Source: PALSA-612 sp963765295 | GTDB taxonomy: Bacteria; Actinomycetota; Thermoleophilia; Gaiellales; Gaiellaceae | DNA length: 64,000 nt | NCBI GenBank assembly: GCA_963765295.1 | Contig: CAVXVO010000005.1 | Location: forward strand, 496,001 to 560,000 | Reading direction: 5' to 3' | Shown: positions 26,200 to 34,433 of the stretch, piece by piece | Numbering within the stretch: position 1 is the stretch's first letter | Layout: the number at the start of each line of letters is the position of its first letter | The notes under the pieces: model-generated | Told to the model about the DNA's origin: nothing | Databases searched by the model: none | Seen by the model: the letters and a program-made list of their open reading frames with translations, nothing else | Program-made: the position numbers and the translations under genes

Positions 26200-26415
26200 G
26201 TGATCACGCAGACCTGGCTCATCGCTCCCTGGGCGATGCTCTGGATCGTCCTCGTTCGCGGGCTCCTCGTCCGCTCCGGGATCCTGCCCCCGACGTGCGG
26301 CAGGTGCGGGTTGCGGTTCGAGCGGCGCGAGCTCGGTGGATCGGTCTGCCGTTGCGCGCCTACTGCGAGCCGGCGGCCCAGTCCACGTTGGAGAGGGTGG
26401 CGAGCGCGAGGATGA
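26200..26415 (+). CDS. Small membrane protein with zinc-ribbon-like cysteines
   Basis: 71 residues from GTG 26200, directly after GGAAGG. A hydrophobic helix (LIAPWAMLWIVLVRGLLV) is followed by CGRCG and CRC, a four-cysteine knuckle that could bind zinc. The 3' end overlaps the convergent dehydrogenase by 56 bases, so the last 18 residues are unreliable. Confidence 0.45.
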   Translation: MITQTWLIAPWAMLWIVLVRGLLVRSGILPPTCGRCGLRFERRELGGSVCRCAPTASRRPSPRWRGWRARG

Positions 26416-27274
26416 GGGACTGCGTCCCCTTGCGGCCCTTGCCCTGGGCCATCAGGGCGACGTAGAGCTGCTGGACGAGCGCAAGCCCGGGGAGTGACAG
26501 GTTCATCCGCCTGGCCTCGGCGAGCGCGATGCCCATGTCCTTGACGAAGTGCTCGACGACGAAGCCGGGCTCGAAGTCGCCCTTCAGCATCCGCGGCGCG
26601 TAGTTCGTGAGCGACCACGACCCGGCGGCCCCGGGCTCCACCGAACGGAGCACGGTCTCGAGGTCGAGCCCGGCCTCGTGGGCGTAGAGCAGTGCCTCGC
26701 AGACGCCGATCATGGCTCCCGCGATCAGGGTCTGGTTGACCATTTTCGTGTGCTGGCCCGCCCCGGTGCCGCCCTGGCGGACGATCGTCTTGCCGATGGT
26801 CTCGAAGATCGGCCGGACGCGCTCGATCGCCTCCTCGTCGCCGCCGACCATGATCGAGAGCGTGGCGTTGCGGGCGCCCACGTCACCTCCCGACACGGGT
26901 GCGTCGACGGAGGCGACGCCCTTCGCGGCCGCCGCCTCGGCGATCTCGACCGCAAGCGACGGCTCGCTCGTCGTCAGGTCGACGAGCACCGCCCCGGACG
27001 CAGCGCCGGCGAGGGCGCCGTTCTCGCCGAGGATCACGTCGCGCACGTCGGCGGGATAGCCCACGATCGAGCAGACGACGTCGGACGCGGCCGCGACCGC
27101 CGCCGGCGTGTCCGCCCAGGCCGCGCCGCGCTCGAGGAGCGGCTCGGCGCGCTCGCGGGTGCGATTGTGCACCGTCACCGCGTAGCCGGCGTCGAGCACG
27201 TGCCCGCACATAGAGACGCCCATGACGCCGGTGCCGATCCACCCGACGCGCGTCGTGCCCGGCTCGGCCGTCAA
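26360..27274 (-). CDS. 3-hydroxyisobutyrate dehydrogenase family oxidoreductase
   Basis: 304 residues from a TTG whose last bases form TTGA with the stop of the upstream gene. Rossmann motif GWIGTGVMG (residues 11-19); substrate motif DAPVSGGDVGARNATLSIMVGG; catalytic Lys in GQHTKMVNQ. The family reduces or oxidises beta-hydroxyacids with NAD(P). It is translationally coupled to the 70-residue gene 27271-27483. Confidence 0.85.
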   Translation of the reverse strand: MTAEPGTTRVGWIGTGVMGVSMCGHVLDAGYAVTVHNRTRERAEPLLERGAAWADTPAAVAAASDVVCSIVGYPADVRDVILGENGALAGAASGAVLVDLTTSEPSLAVEIAEAAAAKGVASVDAPVSGGDVGARNATLSIMVGGDEEAIERVRPIFETIGKTIVRQGGTGAGQHTKMVNQTLIAGAMIGVCEALLYAHEAGLDLETVLRSVEPGAAGSWSLTNYAPRMLKGDFEPGFVVEHFVKDMGIALAEARRMNLSLPGLALVQQLYVALMAQGKGRKGTQSLILALATLSNVDWAAGSQ

Positions 27275-27483
27275 ACGCCCGCTTGCTCGTGCGGCTCGCG
27301 CTCGTCGAGCTTGACCTCGAACGAGCGGCGGAGATCCTCGCCGGTCACCGGCATCTCGTACCGCGGCCGCTTCGGCTCCAGGTGGACGATCCGGACGTCC
27401 GCCCCGCGCGGCCCGTGGCAGCGCGCGTAGGCCTCGGCCTCGTTGAGTGGGCGCAGCCGGAGCTTGATCCGCCGGAGTCGCAC
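27271..27483 (-). CDS. Small basic conserved protein
   Basis: 70 residues from GTG 27483. LRLRPLNEAEAYARCHG and TGEDLRRSFEVKLDER are conserved-looking, charged helical segments. It overlaps the dehydrogenase start by 4 bases (TTGA). Unknown function. Confidence 0.6.
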   Translation of the reverse strand: MRLRRIKLRLRPLNEAEAYARCHGPRGADVRIVHLEPKRPRYEMPVTGEDLRRSFEVKLDEREPHEQAGV

Positions 27484-27519
27484 GGCGCAATCGTAACGCG
27501 GCTCACACGCGGAGACGAG

Positions 27520-28956
27520 TCAGCTTCCGGGCAGGCGGAAGATGTCGAGGACGCTCGGGTCGTGGTGGTCGTTCGAGTTGCCCTCGGGAACGGCGACGCG
27601 ACCGTCCGCCACGATCGGCGAGTTCCAGTGCCCGAGCCCGGTCGGAAGAGTCGTGACGAGCTTCCCGGTCGTCGGCCGGTACACGTGCACGCCGCCTGCG
27701 AGAGGGTCGTAGACGTAGAGGAGACCGCCCGCGAGGACCGGGCTCGAGCCTCCTCGGTCGACCTGCCAGACACGCCTGAGACGCGGCTTATTGCCGGGCA
27801 CGAGCTGGTAGCCGGCCGTGGCGGCGAAGTCGCCGACGAACAGCCAGGAGTGGCCGCCCGAGTGCCAGACCGCCGGCGCGGTCAGAATCTGGTGCGTCCG
27901 CGGCCCCGGCAGGACCTGGAGCTCGCCGCCCTGAACGGGGGCGGGGCCCGCCGTTCGCCCGTTCAGGCGGCGGAGGTCGAGGAGCCGAAGCTTGCCGTCC
28001 TTCCCCGGCTGGACGACGAGGGTCTTCGTCAGGACGGCCGGAGACGCGCTGCCGAGGTCGAGATCGCTTCCCTCGAGGTAGGCGGCGTTCCTGGGCGTGT
28101 ACGCCTGGAGCAGGCGGCTCGCATCGGGGGACAGCTCGAGCAGGCTGTCGCCCCAGTCGGTACGGCCGTTCCAGTCCGCGTTGCCCGTCGCAACGAGCAG
28201 CTTGTGGGAGCCCGGTTCGACGACGACGCCGCCCCTCCCCCAGATCGCCGCTCCGTCCTCCTGGCACGTGCTCGGGACGATCAGCGTGTGCCGGTTCGAG
28301 CAGAGTGCGTTGAACACGTGCAGCAGGTGGCCTGTGGCACGGTCGATCGCGACGACGTGTCCCTGGTAGGGCGGGATGTCGCCGATGTATCCGCCTGTCG
28401 ACGCGAGCACGAGGTTGCCGGCGACGTTGAGGCCGGGCCCGATCTTCTCGTGCTTCGGGTCGAGTGTGATCGTCACCGGCCAGCCGTCGCTCGTAACCTC
28501 GGTCCCGTCCGCGACCGCGAGCTTGTGGATCTTCCCGTCCGGCGAGGACGAGTAGAGGTAGCGGCGGCTCGGGTCCACGGCGGGGGCCGAGGCGGTGATC
28601 TGGGCCGTGTGCTCCCAGCCGGCGATTCCTGGGGGCACGAACTCCCAGAGGACGGATCCGGTGTCCGCGTCGATCGCGAGCGCGCGGCCGTAGCTCGTCG
28701 TCACGAAGAACGTGTCGTGCGCAGCGCCGCCCACGCTCGCCGCGCGCAGGTAGACGGCGTTGGAATCGGCGATCCCGTCGAGCTTCACCTGCTGGCGGAC
28801 GAGGCTGCCCACGTTTGCGGCCGTGATCCCGGTCGCTCCGGCGGGGGCGTTGCTCCGGGCGGAGTCGAAGCCGAACTGCAGCCAGTCGCCTGCGGCCGCG
28901 GAAGCGGCAGCCGTGGCGAATGCGACCAGCGCGAGCCCGACGACGAGGAGGCGCAC
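27520..28956 (-). CDS. Secreted PQQ-type beta-propeller protein
   Basis: 478 residues from GTG 28956 (VRLLVVGLALVAFATAAASA signal peptide). Repeated blade words (YGRALAIDADTGSVLWEF, GHVVAIDRATGHLLHVF, GGVHVYRPTTGKL) mark PQQ-like propeller repeats with the A-D-T-G-x-W turn. No haem or catalytic motif, so it may be a structural or binding propeller rather than an alcohol dehydrogenase. Confidence 0.8.
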   Translation of the reverse strand: MRLLVVGLALVAFATAAASAAAGDWLQFGFDSARSNAPAGATGITAANVGSLVRQQVKLDGIADSNAVYLRAASVGGAAHDTFFVTTSYGRALAIDADTGSVLWEFVPPGIAGWEHTAQITASAPAVDPSRRYLYSSSPDGKIHKLAVADGTEVTSDGWPVTITLDPKHEKIGPGLNVAGNLVLASTGGYIGDIPPYQGHVVAIDRATGHLLHVFNALCSNRHTLIVPSTCQEDGAAIWGRGGVVVEPGSHKLLVATGNADWNGRTDWGDSLLELSPDASRLLQAYTPRNAAYLEGSDLDLGSASPAVLTKTLVVQPGKDGKLRLLDLRRLNGRTAGPAPVQGGELQVLPGPRTHQILTAPAVWHSGGHSWLFVGDFAATAGYQLVPGNKPRLRRVWQVDRGGSSPVLAGGLLYVYDPLAGGVHVYRPTTGKLVTTLPTGLGHWNSPIVADGRVAVPEGNSNDHHDPSVLDIFRLPGS

Positions 28957-29014
28957 CGCGTGATTCTCTCGCACACGACGATGCACCGTCCGGAGGTACT
29001 AGAGTTGCGCTGTC

Positions 29015-29875
29015 GTGCTGGGTGCCATCATCGGAGCGATCGTCGCGGTGGTGCTGGTGCTCGGCTTCCTCTACCTGAGCATCCGCGTCGTCCGCGAGTA
29101 CCAGCGCGACGTCATCTTCCGCCTGGGCCGCTCCATCGGCACCAAGGGGCCCGGGATCATCTTCCTGATTCCCGTCGTCGACCGGCCGGTGCTCGTCGAC
29201 CTGCGCGAGCAGTACCTGGAGATCCCTCGCCAGACCGCGATCACCAAGGACAACGCGTCGATCTCGATCGACTTCATCGTCTTCCACCGCGTCGTCGACG
29301 CGGTCGACTCGGTGGTCAAGGTGCAGAACTTCGCCGGCGCGGCCGAGAACATCGCCGCCACGACGCTTCGCAGCATCGTCGGCGACATGATGCTCGACGA
29401 CGTCCTCTCCCAGCGCGACCGGATGAACTCGCTGCTGCAGGCGAAGCTCGACGAGGTGACCGAGCGCTGGGGCGTGAAGATCACGAACGTCGAGGTGCGC
29501 GAGATCACCCCGCCGCCGGGCGTGCAGGAGGCGATGACGCGGCAGATGTCGGCCGAGCGAACCCGCCGCGCCGTCGTCACCGAGTCCGAGGGCACGAAGC
29601 AGGCGGCGGTCACCGTCGCCGAGGGCGAGAAGCAGGCGAAGATCCTCTCCGCGGAGGGTGATCGGCAGGCGGCGATTCTGCGGGCAGAAGGCTTCGCTCT
29701 CGCGCTCGGCAAGATCTTCGAGATCGCCCAGACGGTCGACGCGAAAACCATGCGGCTGCAGTACCTCGACGCGCTCAAGCAGGTCGGCACCTCCGACTCG
29801 ACCAAGATCGTCCTGCCGATGGAGCTCGGCGACATGCTCGGCGAGGCTCTCGGCCACGTGAAGCCGAAGCCCTAG
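29015..29875 (+). CDS. SPFH/band 7 (slipin) membrane protein
   Basis: 286 residues. N-terminal membrane helix (VAVVLVLGFLYLSI), then the slipin core REYQRDVIFRLGR, GPGIIFLIPVVDRPVLVDLRE and ITKDNASISIDFIVFHRV, and a C-terminal coiled coil with repeated AEGEKQA, AEGDRQA and AEGFALA motifs. These proteins assemble into membrane microdomains. It is divergent from the propeller gene by 58 bases. Confidence 0.92.
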   Translation: MLGAIIGAIVAVVLVLGFLYLSIRVVREYQRDVIFRLGRSIGTKGPGIIFLIPVVDRPVLVDLREQYLEIPRQTAITKDNASISIDFIVFHRVVDAVDSVVKVQNFAGAAENIAATTLRSIVGDMMLDDVLSQRDRMNSLLQAKLDEVTERWGVKITNVEVREITPPPGVQEAMTRQMSAERTRRAVVTESEGTKQAAVTVAEGEKQAKILSAEGDRQAAILRAEGFALALGKIFEIAQTVDAKTMRLQYLDALKQVGTSDSTKIVLPMELGDMLGEALGHVKPKP

Positions 29876-29919
29876 CCGAGGCCGCCTGCGTAGGACCTCG
29901 AGCAGTTGCCGCTTGACGG

Positions 29920-29933
29920 CGAACATATGTTCT
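29920..29933 (+). promoter_or_regulatory. Candidate LexA/SOS box
   Basis: CGAACATATGTTCT matches the Gram-positive/actinobacterial LexA box (CGAACRNRYGTTYC) at 13 of 14 positions, with a perfect GAAC-N4-GTTC core. It lies 17 bases before the start of a DNA-repair-type gene, so it is well placed to repress it. Confidence 0.65.
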
Positions 29934-29949
29934 GGTTGCATGGCGCGGC

Positions 29950-31623
29950 ATGCAACTGGCGTTCGATGCCGTCGACCGCCTCGTGGAGCTGCTCGAGGAG
30001 CGGCGCCGACCGGTCTCGGCGGGCGAGGCGGCCGCGCACCTCTTCGCGCTGCGGACTCCACCGGACGGCCTCGCGCGGTCGCTCGTCGGCGACCTCGTGG
30101 AGGGAGACGGGCGCCTCGAGTGGCAGGGCGCGTCGATCGCCCTCGCGTCCGCGCCCGACGACCCGCTGCTCGAGGAGGTCGAGCTCGTCGTCTTCGACCT
30201 GGAGACGACCGGGCTGTCCGCGCGCTCGTCGCGCATCTGCGAGATCGGCGCCGTGCGGGTTCAGGGACTCGAGATCGGCGAGACCTTCCAGACGCTCGTC
30301 CGTACGGGCGTTCCCCTCCCCGCTCCCATCCACGCGATCACGGGCATCCACGACGAGGAGCTGCGACGGGCGCCCGGAATCGGCGCGACGGTCCGCGCCT
30401 TCCTCGCCTTCGCGGGTGACGCGACGCTCGTCGCGCACAACGCGCGCTTCGACGTCGCGTTCCTCGACCGGCAGCTCGAACGGCTGACGGGACGGCGGTT
30501 GGGTGCGCCCGCACTCGACACGGCCGCGCTCGCGCGCCGGCTTCTGGACGGCCGCGTCCGCCGCGTCGGCCTCGCCTCGCTCGCGCACTTCTACGGCACC
30601 TCGGCCGAGCCCTGCCACCGCGCGCTGCCCGACGCACTCGCGACGGCGGAAATCCTGGTGCGCCTGATCGGCGAGGCACAGGAGCGGGGCGCGCGCACGC
30701 TGTCCGATCTGCACGAGCTCGCGGCACCTCGGGCGCGTCGCGTCTACGGCAAGCGATCGCTCGCCCACGGGGCTCCTGACCGTCCGGGCGTCTATCTCTT
30801 CCGCGACCGGCACGAGCAGGTGCTGTACGTCGGCCGGGCACGCGACCTGCGGGCGCGGTTGCGGTCGTACTTCCGCTCCGAGCGCCAGCGGCCGGTGGTC
30901 GAGGCCGCGCTCGGCGCCGTGGAGCGGATCGAGTGGCAGGTCCTGGGGAGCGAGCTCGAGGCCGGGCTCGAGGAGCTGAGGCTGATCCGTGAGCTGCGCC
31001 CGCCGGCCAACGCCAGGAACGTCAGGCCTGATCGCTACGTGTACCTGCGCGGGCGCGGCGACCGAATGGTCGTCTCGTCGGCGCTCGGCGCGCTCGGCCC
31101 GATTCGCGGCCGCCGCCGCGCCGAGCGGGCGGCACGGGCGCTCGACGGTGCCTCCGAGCAGGAGCTCGCGCTTCTCCTGAGCGGTGGCCCTCTCCCCCGC
31201 CTTCGTCGTCGCCTCGCAGACCTGGCCGCATGCCTCCGCTACGAGGACGCGGCCCGCCTGCGCGATCGCATCTCTGCGCTCGAGGCGGTGATCGGACAGC
31301 TCCAGCGGATCGAGGCACTGCGCCGCGAGCGTCGCTGCCTCGTCGTGCCCGCCGTCGACGCCGGCTGGCGGCGCGCGTTCTTCGTCGCCGGCGGGCGCGT
31401 CTGCAGCGTGCGGACCCTTCCTCCCGGCGGCGGGGCGCGTCTCGAGGTCGAAGCGGGTGTCGCGGAGGCGCTCGGCACGCTCGCCGCCGGGCCCTCGTTC
31501 GCCCCCGGGGACGCCGACGACCTGCTCGTCGTCCACGAGTTCCTACGCCGGCCGCCGCCCGAGCTGCACGTCCTGCCGCTCGACGCGACGGCCATCTGCG
31601 CCCAGCTCGCCGCCGCGGCCTAG
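29950..31623 (+). CDS. DEDD exonuclease / GIY-YIG / UvrC-like fusion nuclease
   Basis: 557 residues. After an N-terminal 75-residue domain comes a DnaQ-type DEDDh exonuclease: VVFDLETTGL, VAHNARFDVAFL and CHRALPDALATAEI supply the acidic and His residues. Then a GIY-YIG domain (GVYLFRDRHEQVLYVGRARDLRARL near residue 280) and a UVR-like helical hairpin (RRRLADLAACLRYEDAARLRD). This is the known actinobacterial DnaQ-UvrC hybrid (Cho-like). A repair role is supported by the LexA box in front. The stop shares a CTAG with the convergent kinase stop. Confidence 0.88.
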   Translation: MQLAFDAVDRLVELLEERRRPVSAGEAAAHLFALRTPPDGLARSLVGDLVEGDGRLEWQGASIALASAPDDPLLEEVELVVFDLETTGLSARSSRICEIGAVRVQGLEIGETFQTLVRTGVPLPAPIHAITGIHDEELRRAPGIGATVRAFLAFAGDATLVAHNARFDVAFLDRQLERLTGRRLGAPALDTAALARRLLDGRVRRVGLASLAHFYGTSAEPCHRALPDALATAEILVRLIGEAQERGARTLSDLHELAAPRARRVYGKRSLAHGAPDRPGVYLFRDRHEQVLYVGRARDLRARLRSYFRSERQRPVVEAALGAVERIEWQVLGSELEAGLEELRLIRELRPPANARNVRPDRYVYLRGRGDRMVVSSALGALGPIRGRRRAERAARALDGASEQELALLLSGGPLPRLRRRLADLAACLRYEDAARLRDRISALEAVIGQLQRIEALRRERRCLVVPAVDAGWRRAFFVAGGRVCSVRTLPPGGGARLEVEAGVAEALGTLAAGPSFAPGDADDLLVVHEFLRRPPPELHVLPLDATAICAQLAAAA

Positions 31624-32654
31624 CGTGACCGAGCGCGCAGCCAGCGAGCGAACACCTGCGCCGAGGCGGCCGGAGTCGCCCCGACCGGAACCACCGGGAT
31701 AGCCGCTTGCACCGGGCGTCGCCGTGGCGTCCCTCCCACACCCGTCCCGATCCAGATCCCGAGAGCGAGTGCGAAAGCGACGGCCCCCGCGACGGTAGAT
31801 GCGAGCGCCCGCCGACGACGCCGGATGCCGCTTCGGTGGAGTACGGACGTGGGCGCGAGCGGCTGTGAGGCGGCCAGGATGCGCGTCGGCCCCTCGAGCT
31901 CGCCGCGCAGGACCAGCTCGAGATCGTGCGCGCTCGGTCGAGCGGCGGGCTCCTCCTGGAGGCAGGCCGCGAGGAGACCTGCGAGGTCGTCCGGAACGCC
32001 TGGGTCGAGCTCGGACGGACCGGAGCGCGGAAGCGCCCCGGTCAGCAGCTCGTGCAGGACGACGCCGAGCGCGTAGACGTCCGTCGCACCGGTGGTCTCC
32101 TCGCCCCGGGCCTGCTCCGGGGCGAGATACGCCGCAGTTCCGAGCACCGATCCGATCTCGGTCAGTCGAGTGCCGTCGACTGCGTGCGCGACACCGAAGT
32201 CCGACACCTTCAGTGTGCCGTCCCCCGCGAGCAGGAGGTTCTGTGGCTTGACGTCACGATGGACGAGCCCGCGCTCGTGGGCATGCGCGAGACCTGCGGC
32301 AGCCTGAGCTCCCAGCACCGCGACCCGCTCCGCAGGAAGGGTCCCCGTCCGCAGAAGCTCCTCGGCGAGGTTCCCGCTCTCGACGTACTCGAGGACCATG
32401 AACGCGCGTCCATCCGTCTCACCACTCCCGAGCACGCGCACGACGTTTGGATGGGAGAGCCGGCGGGCGAGCTCGGCTTCCCGTCGGAAGCGCTCGCGCA
32501 GATGCGGGTCGGCGGAGAGGTTGTCGGCGAGGAGCTTCACGGCCACCGTCGTATTGCGCTCACGGTCTCGGGCCAGGAAGACGAGCGCCATGCCCCCGCG
32601 GCCGATGACGCCGTCGAGTTCGTACCGACCCCCGCTCACACTCGTCATCGTCAT
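31620..32654 (-). CDS. Membrane Ser/Thr protein kinase (PknB-like)
   Basis: 344 residues. Gly-loop GVIGRGGMALVF; catalytic Lys at about 40 (VAVKLL); HRDVKPQNLL with Asp134; DFG at 152-154. A single transmembrane helix follows a basic RRRRR run near residue 300, with a short extracellular tail lacking PASTA repeats. Start ATG overlaps the stop of the lipoprotein gene by one base, indicating an operon. Confidence 0.9.
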   Translation of the reverse strand: MTMTSVSGGRYELDGVIGRGGMALVFLARDRERNTTVAVKLLADNLSADPHLRERFRREAELARRLSHPNVVRVLGSGETDGRAFMVLEYVESGNLAEELLRTGTLPAERVAVLGAQAAAGLAHAHERGLVHRDVKPQNLLLAGDGTLKVSDFGVAHAVDGTRLTEIGSVLGTAAYLAPEQARGEETTGATDVYALGVVLHELLTGALPRSGPSELDPGVPDDLAGLLAACLQEEPAARPSAHDLELVLRGELEGPTRILAASQPLAPTSVLHRSGIRRRRRALASTVAGAVAFALALGIWIGTGVGGTPRRRPVQAAIPVVPVGATPAASAQVFARWLRARSR

Positions 32655-33085
32655 CACTTGTCGTGCCCATGGCCGTGCTTCTTCGGCGGCTTCGGCTTTT
32701 CGGGCTTGTGATGGTGCTCGGGCTTCGGCGGGCGTGTCGGTGGAGCCGGGACGACGGGACGCGCCTCCGGCGGGACGCAACGGGGCACGCTCGCTGCGAG
32801 CCGCGACACGGCCCCCTCGAGCCGAGATTGATACACGCGGGGTACGCGCCCGGCCCGGATCGCGAGCCGGGTCTGACGCTCGAGCCCGTGCACCTGGATC
32901 TTGGCGGCGCACGTATCGCCGCGTCGCAGATCACCGGCCAGGGCGTCGCTTCGCGTCGCGAGCGAGACCGCGACACTGCGTGGGAGGCGTGGTGCCGGTC
33001 TCACGGCGGCGGTTCGGCTCTGCGAGCCGCACGCCGAGACGACGAGCACCGCCACCGTCACGGTGACCGTCAACATCGGTCGCAC
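32654..33085 (-). CDS. Lipoprotein with His/Lys/Pro-rich tail
   Basis: 143 residues. Lipobox VVSACGS; the C-terminal 35 residues are Pro, Lys and His-rich (PKPEHHHKPEKPKPPKK), suggesting cell-wall or metal binding. Two Cys elsewhere. First gene of a two-gene operon with the kinase, so it could be its sensor or substrate; that is inference. Confidence 0.75.
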   Translation of the reverse strand: MRPMLTVTVTVAVLVVSACGSQSRTAAVRPAPRLPRSVAVSLATRSDALAGDLRRGDTCAAKIQVHGLERQTRLAIRAGRVPRVYQSRLEGAVSRLAASVPRCVPPEARPVVPAPPTRPPKPEHHHKPEKPKPPKKHGHGHDK

Positions 33086-33102
33086 GGTACTGCCCTACCC
33101 CG

Positions 33103-34354
33103 TCAGGCGGGTTCCCACTCGGGCTGCACGTCCTCGAGCCGGTCGACCCGTGCGAGCGCCGGGAAGAAGCGCGGCCAGACGGCGGCGATGCCGATCGTCA
33201 GCGCCCCGCCGACGACGACGGCCGGCGCCGCGCCGAGCAGCGGCCGCAGCCACGCCGGACTCGAAGGCGCCGAGCTCGTTGGATGCCGAGATGAAGACGC
33301 CTTCGACCGAGTTGACGCGCCCGCGGAGCGGGTCCGGTGTCGCGAGCGCGACGGTCGTGGAGCGGATGTTCATGCTGATCATGTCTGCGAAGCCACTGAC
33401 GGCGAGCGCGACGAGCGAGAGCCAGAACCAGCGCGACAGCCCGAAGACGACCATGCTCGCCCCGAACAGCGCGACCACGCCCAGCAGCGTCCTTCCCGCG
33501 CGGTGACCGAGCGGCCGCCTGACGAGGATGATCCCGGCGAGGAGCGCCCCGACCGCCGGAGCGCTCCGCAGGACGCCGAGGCCCTCCGGGCCGGTGTGCA
33601 GGATCGAGCGCGCGAAGACGGGCAGCAGGGCCACGGCACCTCCGAAGAGCACGGCGAAGAGATCGAGCGAGATCGCCCCCAGGATCACCGGCGTGCGGCG
33701 GATGAAGCTGATGCCCGCGAGCAGACTCTGGAGGCCGAGCACCTCTTCCGGGCGCGCCCGTACGATGCGTGGCGGACCGAGCGCGAGCACGCAGCCGAGG
33801 CCGACGAGCAGCATCGCGGCCGCGATTCCGTAGACGAGCTCGGGGCTGATCGCGAAGAGAACGCCGCCGAGTACGGGGCCGCCGATCACTGCGGCCTGGC
33901 CCGCGATCGAGCGCAGCGCCATGGCGCTGGCGAGCAGCTCGGTCTCGACGACCTCGGTCGGCAGTGCGCGGCCGGAGGGAGCCCCGAGCGAGCTGGCAAC
34001 GCCGGTGGCGACCGCGAGCGCGAGGAAGGGCCACAGCTCGTTCGCCCCCGCACGGCTGACGAGGAGCAGGGCGACGAACACGCCCATCTCGATCACCAGT
34101 GAGAACCCGAACACGAACCGGCGGGGGAAGTGGTCGGCGATCTGGCCGGCCGGGAGCGCCAGCACGAGTAGCGGCAGGAACTCCGCGAGCCCGATCAGCC
34201 CGAGATCGAAGGGATTCCGGTTGATCGCGTACACCTGCCAGCCGACGGCCACGACCGCCATCTGCGTGGCGAAGCCCATCACGACGAGCGAGACCCAGAG
34301 GAGCGCATAGTCGCGCTGCTGCAGCGCTGCAGGCAAGCGTCGCCGAAGCGTCAT
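33103..34354 (-). CDS. MFS exporter (EntS/MFS_3-like), frameshifted near C-terminus
   Basis: Starts MTLRRRLPAALQQRDYALLWVS; twelve-helix MFS_3 pattern with DHFPRRFVFGFSL and SSLGAPSGRALP. Near 33245 an extra base shifts the frame; reading on in the corrected frame gives LLGAAPAVVVGGALTIGIA and ends QPEWEPA at 33103, whereas the uncorrected frame runs to 33095 as Arg-rich nonsense. Exporter of siderophores or drugs by family. Confidence 0.8.
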
Positions 34355-34371
34355 CGGAGGTCTCTCATACG

Positions 34372-34398
34372 GAAAAGCCTGCCGGGAGCGGGCTTTTC
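34372..34398 (-). terminator. Intrinsic terminator after phosphatase gene
   Basis: AAAAGCC / GGCTTTT stem with an 11-base loop between 34373 and 34397; read on the minus strand it ends in TTTTCC. It lies 36 bases downstream of the minus-strand gene 34434-35621. Confidence 0.7.
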
Positions 34399-34433
34399 GA
34401 GCCTAGCAGCGGGTGCGGGTCGCGCTGGCTCGG

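Noticed and set aside
27283..30061. Long frames opposite the propeller and slipin genes
   Set aside because: Shadow frames lacking signals; the propeller and slipin reading frames carry the family motifs.
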